From assembly GCF_000447205.1 (NCBI RefSeq), contig NZ_AUWY01000039.1:38587-102586 (forward strand): a stretch of 64,000 bases of DNA, in the 5' to 3' direction. Each line of letters begins with the position of its first letter. The stretch's first letter is position 1. Position numbers and translations under genes: made by a program. This DNA is from Sphingobium ummariense RL-3 (GTDB lineage: Bacteria; Pseudomonadota; Alphaproteobacteria; Sphingomonadales; Sphingomonadaceae). This document shows, one piece after another, positions 21,329-31,296 of the stretch. Below the pieces are notes generated by a model. That model was not told where the DNA came from and did not search any database. It saw only the letters and a list, made by a program, of their open reading frames with translations.

Positions 21329-22360
21329 ATGTCGGGTGCATCGCGAACACGGTTGACGGAGCTGGACGCCCTGCGCGGCATCGGCGCCCTGTGCGTGCTG
21401 GTGTTCCACTATTCGACCCGCTTTCACGAGCTGTTCCCCCAGGCATCGCATGTGCCCTTCAGCTTCCCTGGAGGCAATTACCGCGTGCTGCTGTTCTTCA
21501 CCATTTCAGGCTTTGCGATCTTCTTCACGCTCGACCGGATCCGTTCGGTCGCGGATTTCGTCGTCAACCGCTTCGCGCGGCTGTATCCCGCCTATCTGGT
21601 GGCGATGCTGCTGACGCTCTCGATCGAATATGTGGCCCATGCCTGGCAGTTGCTGGTGGGACCTGCCGCGATCCTCGCGAACCTCACCATGTTGCAGGGC
21701 TTCGCCTTCCTGCCGGAGGTGGACGGCGCCTACTGGACGCTGACGGTCGAGATAGCCTTCTATTTCTGCATGATCGCGCTTTGGAAATTCGCGGGACTGC
21801 GGCGGCTGGAGCCCGTTCTGGCCGCGTGGCTGGCGCTGCGGTGGCTCTACTGGGCATGGCCCGACATGCCGGAGCGTATCATCATGCTCTTCGTGCTGCG
21901 CTATACGCCCTTCTTCGTCATCGGCATGCTCAGCTATCGCGTCTGGAGCGGGCAGCGGACGTGGCGGCAGCAGGCGCCCTATGCGGCTCTGGCGCTGCTT
22001 TCCATCGCGACGATGGAGACGTGGGACGTGACGGTGGTGGGCTGGCTGCTGCTGGCGACCTTTGCCGCGCTCATCGCCGGGCGGTTGCGGTTTATCGCGC
22101 TCCGCCCGCTCGTGTGGCTGGGCGGGATCAGCTATTCCTTCTATCTGATCCACCAGCATGTGGGCTTCGTCATCATGCTGAACGTCGCCAAGGCCGGCTA
22201 CAGCCCCTGGCTCGGCTTCTTCGCTGCCTTCGCCGTGGCGTTGCTGCTCGGCACGCTGATCAACCGGCTGGTCGAGCAGCCGGCCGGAGGAGCGATCCTG
22301 AACTGGTGGAAAAGGCGGCAGGCGCAGCGGGCTACGCTCGTGGCGCCCGCGCAGGCCTGA
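21329..22360 (+). CDS. Membrane acyltransferase of the OafA/YrhL type
   Basis: This 343-residue protein has about ten membrane helices. The N-terminal 'LTELDALRGIGALCVLVFHY' carries the conserved Arg and His of acyltransferase family 3. 'RVLLFFTISGFAIFFTLDR' and 'VNRFARLYPAYLV' are typical further on. These enzymes move acyl groups onto periplasmic or surface sugars; the substrate cannot be inferred here. Upstream bases 21262-21294 hold several TTAAC half-sites. Confidence 0.88.
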   Translation: MSGASRTRLTELDALRGIGALCVLVFHYSTRFHELFPQASHVPFSFPGGNYRVLLFFTISGFAIFFTLDRIRSVADFVVNRFARLYPAYLVAMLLTLSIEYVAHAWQLLVGPAAILANLTMLQGFAFLPEVDGAYWTLTVEIAFYFCMIALWKFAGLRRLEPVLAAWLALRWLYWAWPDMPERIIMLFVLRYTPFFVIGMLSYRVWSGQRTWRQQAPYAALALLSIATMETWDVTVVGWLLLATFAALIAGRLRFIALRPLVWLGGISYSFYLIHQHVGFVIMLNVAKAGYSPWLGFFAAFAVALLLGTLINRLVEQPAGGAILNWWKRRQAQRATLVAPAQA

Positions 22361-22365
22361 GGAAG

Positions 22366-22390
22366 AGGGGGCACCGGTCCCGGCGCCCCT
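22366..22390. terminator. Shared terminator-like hairpin between convergent genes
   Basis: AGGGGGC (22366-22372) pairs with the segment ending GCCCCT (22390), with one bulged base, and CTTTCCC follows. It lies in the 40-base gap between the convergent acyltransferase and CsgG-like genes. Confidence 0.35.
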
Positions 22391-22400
22391 TTCCCATCCG

Positions 22401-23171
22401 CTACTTGGCCTGGGGTGCGGCCGCGGCTGCATCCTCGGGCAGGCCGCCCAACTGGGTCACCAGCTTGGTATAGGCGTCGAGATAGGCGAGAACGATCACC
22501 TGGCCGATCTCCGTATTCTGGTATCCGCCGCCACCGGCCGCGGCGAAGCCGCCCCACCAGCCTGCGCCGCCGCCGCCGCCGAAGGACAGGTCGGACTTGC
22601 GGGCATAGCCCTCGGTCAGCGCCTCCTCCTCTGTGGTGCGAGCGTTGACCACGGACAGCGTCACATTGGCCTCGCTCTTCTTGATGCTGATGCCGCCGGC
22701 AATGGCGCCGAAGGTCGACCGGCCCAGGAAGCCGCCCAGCGCGCCGCCCAGGCTGTTGCCGCCGCTGTTGCGGTTGGACGACACGATGTCAGGTTGCAGG
22801 AAATAGTCAGCCGCCTTCACCTGCCCCTTGCCCAGGTTCGAGCCTTCCTGAAGCTCACCGGAATCGGCCATGGCGCGTTCCATATTGCGGCTGGCCATGG
22901 CGCGGCCGCGATTGACCAGGCCGAAGCATCCCGACTGCTGGACAAAAACCCGAAGGATCGCTTCCGGGCTGCCCAGGTTGAACTCGCGCCACCACTGGTT
23001 ATCGGGTTCGACGATGGCGACGGTGCCCAGGCGACGGGTGCAATGCGGGATTTCCGCCGTCCGTTTCGCCTGCTGCTGCCGGGCGGAGGAGCCCTTCTCG
23101 GCGGCGGTGGCCGGCGCGAGGGTCAAGGCCATGCCCGCGGCCGCGGCCGCGAATTTCGTAAAAAGCTGCAT
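22401..23171 (-). CDS. Secreted CsgG/HfaB-like protein
   Basis: From ATG 23171 the protein is 256 residues: a signal peptide ('MQLFTKFAAAAAGMALTLAPATAA'), then a CsgG-like domain. Readable parts are 'LGTVAIVEP', 'QSGCFGLVNRGRAMASRNME', 'AADYFLQPDIVSS', a Gly-rich central stretch and 'NVTLSVVNARTTEEEALTEG'. CsgG relatives form or assist outer-membrane export channels for curli or holdfast proteins. There is no lipobox Cys, so this may be a periplasmic relative. 'CAGGG' lies 12 bases ahead of the chosen ATG; ATG 23183 is an alternative. It is divergent from lepA. Confidence 0.75.
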   Translation of the reverse strand: MQLFTKFAAAAAGMALTLAPATAAEKGSSARQQQAKRTAEIPHCTRRLGTVAIVEPDNQWWREFNLGSPEAILRVFVQQSGCFGLVNRGRAMASRNMERAMADSGELQEGSNLGKGQVKAADYFLQPDIVSSNRNSGGNSLGGALGGFLGRSTFGAIAGGISIKKSEANVTLSVVNARTTEEEALTEGYARKSDLSFGGGGGAGWWGGFAAAGGGGYQNTEIGQVIVLAYLDAYTKLVTQLGGLPEDAAAAAPQAK

Positions 23172-23230
23172 TGTGACGTGCATCCCTGTTAGTTGCCGAA
23201 GATTGTCTTTTGTTCTTGTGCAACCCGACC

Positions 23231-23248
23231 GTGATATTCGCATATCAC
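23231..23248. promoter_or_regulatory. Operator-like palindrome between the CsgG-like gene and lepA
   Basis: GTGATAT (23231-23237) and ATATCAC (23242-23248) form a perfect inverted repeat around TCGC. It lies 60 bases upstream of the CsgG-like start and 100 bases upstream of lepA. The GTGA/TCAC halves suggest a dimeric regulator; which one is not known. Confidence 0.4.
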
Positions 23249-23348
23249 ATCGGCAGGACGCTTCAAAGCAGCACAAACCGTATCGCCGCCCCTCCTTGCC
23301 GCTTTTCCCCCTGCTGACAGTGCCGGAAACTGCTGCTAGGGCGCGGCA

Positions 23349-25150
<1,802 letters not shown>

Positions 25151-25154
<4 letters not shown>

Positions 25155-25180
25155 GGCCTTCCGGCCTCAGCGCTTTCGTT
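25151..25180 (+). terminator. Terminator of lepA
   Basis: CTGAGGCC (25151-25158), loop TTCC and GGCCTCAG (25163-25170) are followed by CGCTTTCGTT. The stem starts inside the lepA stop codon. Confidence 0.6.
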
Positions 25181-25191
25181 TCCGTACCGGT

Positions 25192-26037
25192 TCAGCCCCC
25201 GATCAGAAGCTGTTCCTGCACGCCGAGGCCGTCGATCCCCAGCCGCATGCGCTGGCCGGTGCGCAGGAAAATCGGCGTGGGCTTCATGCCCAAGCCGACA
25301 CCCGCCGGCGTACCCGTGGAGATCACGTCGCCGGGATGCAGCGTGATGAAGGTGCTGACATAGCTGATAAGCGTAGCGATATCGAAGATCATGTTCCGCG
25401 AATTGCCGTCCTGCATCCGCTTGCCGTCGATATCGCACCAGAGCCGCAGCGCCTGCGGGTCGGGCACCTCGTCTTTGGTGACCAGCCAGGGGCCGATCGG
25501 GCCGAAAGTATCGCACCCCTTGCCCTTGTCCCAGGTGCCGCCGCGCTCGAACTGGAAGGCACGCTCGCTGAGGTCGTTGATCACGCAATAGCCGGCGACA
25601 TGGTCCAGCGCCGCGTCCCGCGTGATGCGCTTGGCGCGCGTGCCTATGATGACGCCCAGTTCCACTTCCCAGTCGGTCTTCTCCGAACCCTTGGGGATTT
25701 CGATCTCATCGTTGGGACCGCAGACGGCGCCGGGTGACTTGAGGAAGATGACCGGCTCCGACGGTGCCTCCAGCCCGGATTCTTCGGCATGGTCGGAGTA
25801 ATTGAGGCCGATGCACACGAAGTTCACGGGGCGGGGAACGCAGGAGCCGACGCGAAGACCCTCGTCGAGAAGGGGCAGCGTATCCACCGCAATCGCCGCC
25901 AGTCTCTCCAAGCCCGCAGGCGACAGCACGTCCGCGGTGAAATCGCCAATATGACCGGACAGGTCGCGTGCGCGTCCTTCCGAATCGAGGATGGCCGGGA
26001 TCTCGGCGCCCGAAGGCCCCACTCGCAGCAGTTTCAT
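25192..26037 (-). CDS. Fumarylacetoacetate hydrolase family enzyme
   Basis: This 281-residue protein has a short N-terminal domain followed by the FAH catalytic fold. 'CIGLNYSDHAEESG', 'DWEVELGVIIG' with its metal-binding Glu pair, 'YCVINDLSERAFQ', 'GKGCDTFGPIGPW' and 'STGTPAGVGLG' are all present. Relatives hydrolyse or isomerise diketo acids from sugar-acid and aromatic degradation, for example 2,4-diketo-3-deoxy-L-fuconate hydrolase; many are misnamed ureidoglycolate lyase. No pathway partner lies nearby, so the substrate is left open. Confidence 0.85.
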   Translation of the reverse strand: MKLLRVGPSGAEIPAILDSEGRARDLSGHIGDFTADVLSPAGLERLAAIAVDTLPLLDEGLRVGSCVPRPVNFVCIGLNYSDHAEESGLEAPSEPVIFLKSPGAVCGPNDEIEIPKGSEKTDWEVELGVIIGTRAKRITRDAALDHVAGYCVINDLSERAFQFERGGTWDKGKGCDTFGPIGPWLVTKDEVPDPQALRLWCDIDGKRMQDGNSRNMIFDIATLISYVSTFITLHPGDVISTGTPAGVGLGMKPTPIFLRTGQRMRLGIDGLGVQEQLLIGG

Positions 26038-26267
26038 GCAGTTCCTCGTCCTTGTTTGCCGGTGTCGGCGGTCGTTCCAGCGCGAGCGCGTCCTTCTCCG
26101 TCACACAGGGCGTGTTGCTTGGGAAGCCCCTAATCGTCCTCGCGCCGCGACGCGTGGGGGATGATTTCGCCGATCTTTCGCTCGTGACAGCGCTCCGCAA
26201 TTTCTGTAGTTATGTCTGAGTAAATAAGGTTGCGCCGGTCCATGCCAGGCGCGGAAAAGGGGAAGTG

Positions 26268-27236
26268 ATGAAAGGATCAATCGACACGACTCTGTTCAGG
26301 CGCCATGCCCGTTCGGTGAAGGCCCATATCATGCTGGCGGGGATCGCCTCGGCCTGCATCCTCGCTTTACCGGCGCAGGCGCAGAGCGACAGGATGGCGC
26401 CCATCGCAACGCCCGCCCAACCCAATGCGATCGAACTGGGCACCGGGCCTCTCCCCGGCGCCAAGGCATCCGAATCATGGCACAGCCAATATGGCAGCAG
26501 GTTCACCCGCAACGTCACGGTCGCGACGCTCACCCCCTTCCTGCCGGACCCGGCGAAGGCGAACGGCACGGCCGTCGTGGTGGCGCCCGGCGGCGGCTTC
26601 ACGACCTTGTCGATGGAAAATGAGGGCTGGGACGTGGCCAAGGCGCTGGCGGCCAAGGGCGTGGCCGCCTTCGTCCTGAAGTATCGGCTCAACCAGACGC
26701 CGCAGGATCTGGCTGGTTATGAGCAGCAGCAGAAGGAGCGCTTTGCCGCCGCGGCCCCGCGGCCCGGGGCCAATCCGTCGGCGATGATGGCCAATCTGGC
26801 GCCGCAGATCGCCGATGCCCGTGCTGCCTTTGCGCTCATCCGCAAGCGGGCGGCCGAATGGCACGTCGATCCGAACCGGGTGGGCATGGTCGGATTCTCG
26901 GCCGGCGCCATGCTGACGATGGCCACCACGCTTGAGGGGAAGGACGCGAAGCCCGCCTTCATCGGCAATATCTACGGCCCGCTGATCCCGATGACGGTGC
27001 CGGCCGATGCCCCGCCGATGTTCGTGGCGCTGGCCGCCGACGACCCGCTGTTCGGCAATTCGGGCACAGGCCTGATCGACAGCTGGCGGGCGGCCAAACG
27101 GCCTGTCGAGTTCCATTTGTACGAGCAGGGCGGCCACGGCTTCGGCATGTACCCCAAGGAAACGACCAGCACCGGCTGGTTCGAGGCGTTCGCAAGCTGG
27201 ATGCGGATGCATGGCTGGCTGAAGCCAGCCGCCTGA
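26268..27236 (+). CDS. Secreted alpha/beta-hydrolase, probable carbohydrate esterase
   Basis: This 322-residue protein begins with a long n-region and a hydrophobic signal segment ending 'LPAQAQ'. 'VVVAPGGGFTTLS' is the oxyanion region and 'GMVGFSAGAML' carries the nucleophile Ser. 'ALAADDPLFG' carries the acid and 'GGHGFGM' the catalytic His. The layout matches acetyl-xylan-esterase-like enzymes exported to the periplasm. ATG 26268 follows 'AGGGGA'; an adjacent GTG at 26265 is less well spaced. Confidence 0.85.
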   Translation: MKGSIDTTLFRRHARSVKAHIMLAGIASACILALPAQAQSDRMAPIATPAQPNAIELGTGPLPGAKASESWHSQYGSRFTRNVTVATLTPFLPDPAKANGTAVVVAPGGGFTTLSMENEGWDVAKALAAKGVAAFVLKYRLNQTPQDLAGYEQQQKERFAAAAPRPGANPSAMMANLAPQIADARAAFALIRKRAAEWHVDPNRVGMVGFSAGAMLTMATTLEGKDAKPAFIGNIYGPLIPMTVPADAPPMFVALAADDPLFGNSGTGLIDSWRAAKRPVEFHLYEQGGHGFGMYPKETTSTGWFEAFASWMRMHGWLKPAA

Positions 27237-27266
27237 TCGGTCAAAGGGGGGCAGCTGGTGCGGGGT

Positions 27267-27815
27267 TCAGGCTCCGCACCAGTCGATCGGCGCGGAGGAC
27301 CAGGGTTGGGCGTGGCCCTTCAGCACCATGAGCTGGCCCAGCGATACCCCGTCGCGCAGCAGCAGCCGGGCGGTCCGATCGGTATCGGCGGGATCGGGCC
27401 GTGCTTCGAAGGCGCCGCCGTTCATCATTGTGGCAAGGGCAATCCGGGCCGCCTGCGCGCGTCGCGCCTCCGCCGGGCAGCGCGGCTCGGCGCTGCTGGG
27501 TACGCGGATGTCCGACAGGTGATAGCGACTGCCGTGCCAGGCATAGCTGTCGGCAGAAAGTACGCATGCGTCGCCCTTGAGATCGTCGCACAAGGTAAAG
27601 TGGTCGGAGATGGTGCTCGGCAGGTCCTTCGCCGCGTCACTGCCGGGCGCGGGCACCACATCCTTGAGCACCGCCGCGGCCAGCGCCGCGCAGGCGAACG
27701 CCACCAGCACCATGCCGATCGGCACCACCCGGGCACGCCTTTCCTGCCGCTCGTTGAGCCATTGGCTATCCCGGTCGGGAGTCCGGTCGCCAAGATCATA
27801 GAGGCTGCGCGCCAT
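27267..27815 (-). CDS. Membrane-anchored thermonuclease-fold protein, probably inactive
   Basis: This 182-residue protein has one membrane helix near residues 32-50 ('VPIGMVLVAFACAALAAAVL') and a domain resembling the staphylococcal nuclease fold: 'DSYAWHGSRYHLSDIRVP' aligns with the usual 'DGDTI...IRLxGIDAPE', with 'CPAEARRAQAARIALATMM' and 'LMVLKGHAQPW' after it. The catalytic Arg of the RL motif and the Glu of the PE motif are not conserved, so nuclease activity is doubtful. The fold assignment is by eye and moderately sure. Confidence 0.6.
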   Translation of the reverse strand: MARSLYDLGDRTPDRDSQWLNERQERRARVVPIGMVLVAFACAALAAAVLKDVVPAPGSDAAKDLPSTISDHFTLCDDLKGDACVLSADSYAWHGSRYHLSDIRVPSSAEPRCPAEARRAQAARIALATMMNGGAFEARPDPADTDRTARLLLRDGVSLGQLMVLKGHAQPWSSAPIDWCGA

Positions 27816-27954
27816 ATGCCGATCCTGCGAAATGCGTTCGTTTATCCTTAACCCGGATCAGGGAAATATTCGGTTAACCCTGTGTCGGCGCGGGCGGCTT
27901 GACGCTGCGCCGGGGCCATGGTCAAGATGCGCGGCGACAGGCGGGAGGCGCATT

Positions 27955-28341
27955 GTGACTGAGGCTTGGCTCTATGACGAGCATCCGGCGATGTTCCGGG
28001 CGCACCCCTTGCTGTTCCTGCTGCTTCTGGTGTCGGTCATCGGCATCCTCGCCATCGGCATCTGGTGGGTGCTGAACAAGGGCGAACGGCTGGCGCTGTC
28101 CGATCGCGAGGTGCTGCTGGAGCGCGGCCTGCTCGCCAAGCAGCGCACGGAGATCGCGCTCAGCAGCGTCCGCAGCGTTCGCATCACCCAGACGCTGGGC
28201 CAGCGGCTGTTCGGCGTCGGCAATGTGGAACTGTTCAGCGCCGGCGACATCGCGGAAATCGCGATCCGCAACATGCCGCGTCCGGACCGGATCCGCGCGA
28301 TCGCCGCGGCGCGCAACGTCGATCTGCTGCCCCAGCGCTGA
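27955..28341 (+). CDS. Small membrane PH-domain (YdbS-like) protein
   Basis: This 128-residue protein starts with GTG 27955 after a strong 'GGGAGG'. It has a hydrophobic hairpin at residues 18-40 and then a bacterial PH domain: 'RLALSDREVLLERGLLAKQR', 'EIALSSVRSVRITQTLGQRL' and 'GVGNVELFSAGDIAEIAI'. Such proteins sit at the inner membrane face; their ligands are mostly unknown. It is divergent from the thermonuclease-fold gene; TTAACC motifs lie in the shared upstream region (27848-27879). Confidence 0.75.
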   Translation: MTEAWLYDEHPAMFRAHPLLFLLLLVSVIGILAIGIWWVLNKGERLALSDREVLLERGLLAKQRTEIALSSVRSVRITQTLGQRLFGVGNVELFSAGDIAEIAIRNMPRPDRIRAIAAARNVDLLPQR

Positions 28342-28492
28342 TTGCAGGCGATGCTGCCCCTTGACTTGGGCGCATTTATTTCAACGATAGCAACAGAGGC
28401 GCCGGCAGAGCGCCCAGCATAGCCAGGAGGACGCCGCGAGGAAAAGGCCGATCCGCGATCCATGCGGGACGGCACGTGTCGGGGACGTCTGC

Positions 28493-29194
28493 ATGGTGGG
28501 TTTGCGAGTGATGCCGTCGTTGCCGGATCTGACGGCGGAACAGCGCGCCGAGGTTCGGCAGGCCTGCGGCTTTGCCTGCGTGCGCTGCGGCGTCACCATC
28601 TACCGCTATCTGGCGCTGCCTGACGGCCCTGGCGTGACGTTGCTGTGCCCGACCTGCCATGGGCTGGTCGAGGAGGGACGGCTGACGCCGACCCAGGTGC
28701 ACAGCTTCCATGCCAACCCTGTGGTGCGCCAGCGCCATTTCGCGCGCGACCGCCTGCCATTTTCCAACGAGTTGCCGCAGTTGATCGTCGGGGGATCGCG
28801 GCTGCTGCGCGACACGCCGATCCCGATCACGCTGGACGGCGAGCCGATCCTGATCTTCGCGCCGCCGCGGCGCAGCAACGGCGCGACGCGGATCAGCGTG
28901 CGGCTGGGAGCGCCGGACGGGACACCGATGCAGGTGGTGGACGGCAATGAATGGAAGCCGGTCGACGGCAGCTGGCATTTCCTGCTGCGCGGTGACCGCT
29001 ATTCGATGATGGCGGCGCGCGGGGATGGCCTGTGCGTACTGCGCATCGTCGGCCGGGGGCGCATCGCCGTCGAGCATCTGCGCACCACGATCAGGGGGCG
29101 CCGGCTGGAGGTGACACCCGATTGGCTGGAAATCGACGGCAAGCGCTACGTCGACCGGATCGGCAGCGGTAATCTGATCGGGCTGGAGTTGTAG
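28493..29194 (+). CDS. HNH-like zinc-finger protein of unknown function
   Basis: This 233-residue protein begins with a Cys-rich module, 'CGFACVRCGVTIYRYL', then 'LLCPTCHGLVEEGRLT', which is the metal scaffold of an HNH nuclease. The first catalytic His is replaced (the equivalent position reads 'YRYLAL') and the last His is missing. The C-terminal 150 residues are beta-rich and of unknown family. It may bind DNA or RNA without cutting. ATG 28493 is used; ATG 28511 is possible. Confidence 0.5.
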   Translation: MVGLRVMPSLPDLTAEQRAEVRQACGFACVRCGVTIYRYLALPDGPGVTLLCPTCHGLVEEGRLTPTQVHSFHANPVVRQRHFARDRLPFSNELPQLIVGGSRLLRDTPIPITLDGEPILIFAPPRRSNGATRISVRLGAPDGTPMQVVDGNEWKPVDGSWHFLLRGDRYSMMAARGDGLCVLRIVGRGRIAVEHLRTTIRGRRLEVTPDWLEIDGKRYVDRIGSGNLIGLEL

Positions 29195-29230
29195 GTCTGC
29201 CCTTGCGGGGTTGATCGAATACCTATCCGG

Positions 29231-31129
29231 TCAGCGCGTCGCAGCGGTCCGGGCCGCTGGCGTCTGCCCGGCCGCCTCGGCACGAACGGCGCTGGCCATT
29301 GCCCGGGCGACCAGAACCGACCCCTGCTGGGTCAGGTGGCCATAGTCGAACTGCACCGGCACGCCCGGCGTCACCCACAGCCGGCACTGGGGCGCGCAGA
29401 GCGCATGGTACATCGAGAAATAAGGTATCTCGGCACGCTTCATCGCATCGGCCAGTTGCGCGTCGACCCGCGCGATCTGCTTCTGGCGGTGCCCGTCGAC
29501 CGGCTCGGCCTGGTCGATGTTGCGCGCCAGGATACGCGGCAGCGCCTCGTCATATTCCACGATCGGCCCGGACACGAGGACGTGGGACACGGTACGGCGG
29601 ATCGACCGCACCGTTTCGGCAACCTGAGGCACGTCCTTGTCCAGCCAGCGGGCGGACAGGATGACGACGTCCGGCCGGACCTTCTGCAGATATTGGGTGA
29701 AAAGCCGGTCCATCAGGGTGAGGCAGCGCATGTCGCCGCGGCTATGAAGCAGCGGCTTGCAGCCCGACGCCGTGGCCTGGAGCACATGCATGTCCGGCAG
29801 GGCCCGGTCGAGGCCATACCAGAGATGCGCGGCGTGGCTGTCGCCGACCACCAGCACCCGCGGCTTGTCGTGCGCGGCGACCATGCAGGTGCCGAAATCA
29901 TAGTCCGACAGCTGGTTGCGCGAGGTGAGGAAGCAGGTGCCGGTCCGCATCATCTCCGTCCGGCCGGTCTTCTCGCCATAGGACAGGACGCCGCGCGCGC
30001 GGGCGGAGATCGGGTAGAGGAAGTTGCTGAGCACGGCGAGCGCCACCACGCCCAGGCCGCAGCTCGCCATCGCGGCTGCCCCGCGGGTCACCACCGCGCG
30101 GGACACGAGCCGGCTCGACCGGCGGAACGGCTTTTCGACGAAGGCCCAGGACAGGGTCGCGGCCAGGATCGACGCGGCCAGCAACCCCGCCCGCTCGACA
30201 TTGTCCAGCCGGCTGTCGATCTGGCGGTAGAAGACGATGATCGGCCAGTGCCAGAGGTAGAGCGAATAGGAGATGAGGCCGATGAACCGCATCGGCGGCA
30301 GCGAGAGCAGCCTCCCGGCAAGCGTGCGCCATCCCATGCCGCACAGGATCACCAGCGCCGCGCCGATGCAGGGCGGCAAAGCGGAGGCGCCGGGGAAGGT
30401 CGTGCCCTTGTTGTAGAACAGCACCGCCCAGCCGATGAGCGCGAGGCCGATGACCGCGCCGGCTTCGGCCTGCCATTGTTTGCGCGGGCCGGGGATCGCG
30501 CCCGTGGCGAGCAGCGATCCCAGCGCCAGCTCCCATGTGCGGAAGGGGATCAGGTAGAAGGCGGCGCTCGCGTCCCGGGCCACCATCCATTGCGACGCAA
30601 CGAAGCTCGCCAGCGTCAGCGCCCAGACGAGCTGGCGCCGATGCGTCGCCGACCAGCTGCGCGTGAAGAAGATCAGCAGCGGGAAGAAGATGTAGAACTG
30701 CTCCTCGACCGATAGCGACCAGGTGTGGAGCAGGGGATTGCTGTCCAGGTCGCCGTCGAAATAGCCGCTCTGGGTGTAGAACAGGATGTTCGAAACGAAG
30801 AGGATCGAAGCGAGGATCGAGCGCGCGACGGTGGACGCCTGGTCGGACATCAGCATCGCGCAGGCCGCGATCATCACGCAGAGATAGAGCACGAACAGCG
30901 CCGGGAAGATGCGCTTCACCCGACGCTTGTAGAAATCGAGCAGTGCCTCGCCCCATCGTCCCTGCTCGCCCAGCAGGGTCTGGGTGATGAGGAAGCCGGA
31001 GATGACGAAGAAGATGTCGACGCCGACGAAGCCGCCTGAAAAGAGGGCTGTGCCCAGGTGGAACACGACCACAGGCAGCACGGCCACCGTGCGCAGCCCG
31101 TCGATATCGGCGCGATACTGTCTGATCAT
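29231..31129 (-). CDS. Acyltransferase-3 / SGNH fusion protein
   Basis: This 632-residue protein combines an N-terminal membrane acyltransferase domain ('YRADIDGLRTVAVLPVVVFH', 'GFVGVDIFFVISGFLIT', 'RVKRIFPALF') with a C-terminal periplasmic SGNH domain ('VLVVGDSHAAHLWYG' carrying the Ser, 'DYGHLTQQG' carrying the Asp-His pair). Such fusions O-acetylate lipopolysaccharide O-antigen, capsule or peptidoglycan. ATG 31129 gives the family N-terminus 'MIRQYRADIDGLR'; the open frame extends 30 codons further upstream without a good ribosome site. Confidence 0.92.
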   Translation of the reverse strand: MIRQYRADIDGLRTVAVLPVVVFHLGTALFSGGFVGVDIFFVISGFLITQTLLGEQGRWGEALLDFYKRRVKRIFPALFVLYLCVMIAACAMLMSDQASTVARSILASILFVSNILFYTQSGYFDGDLDSNPLLHTWSLSVEEQFYIFFPLLIFFTRSWSATHRRQLVWALTLASFVASQWMVARDASAAFYLIPFRTWELALGSLLATGAIPGPRKQWQAEAGAVIGLALIGWAVLFYNKGTTFPGASALPPCIGAALVILCGMGWRTLAGRLLSLPPMRFIGLISYSLYLWHWPIIVFYRQIDSRLDNVERAGLLAASILAATLSWAFVEKPFRRSSRLVSRAVVTRGAAAMASCGLGVVALAVLSNFLYPISARARGVLSYGEKTGRTEMMRTGTCFLTSRNQLSDYDFGTCMVAAHDKPRVLVVGDSHAAHLWYGLDRALPDMHVLQATASGCKPLLHSRGDMRCLTLMDRLFTQYLQKVRPDVVILSARWLDKDVPQVAETVRSIRRTVSHVLVSGPIVEYDEALPRILARNIDQAEPVDGHRQKQIARVDAQLADAMKRAEIPYFSMYHALCAPQCRLWVTPGVPVQFDYGHLTQQGSVLVARAMASAVRAEAAGQTPAARTAATR

Positions 31130-31296
31130 CGGGGTGCGGCCCTTTTCATCCGGCGGCGACCGACCGCCGCGCTGTCGTTGCAGCGCAACAAAATTGACAG
31201 CATGGCGGGCCGAGATCAACGCCGGCTCGGCGACGTCGCAGACCGGCTTGCCGCGCTTTTTCGTCTCCTGTTACTTCGGGATCGCGCCGGGCGCGG

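Noticed and set aside
28381..28599. Small minus-strand open frame with a hydrophobic C-terminus
   Set aside because: It overlaps the start of the HNH-like gene, lacks a ribosome site and is mainly low-complexity.
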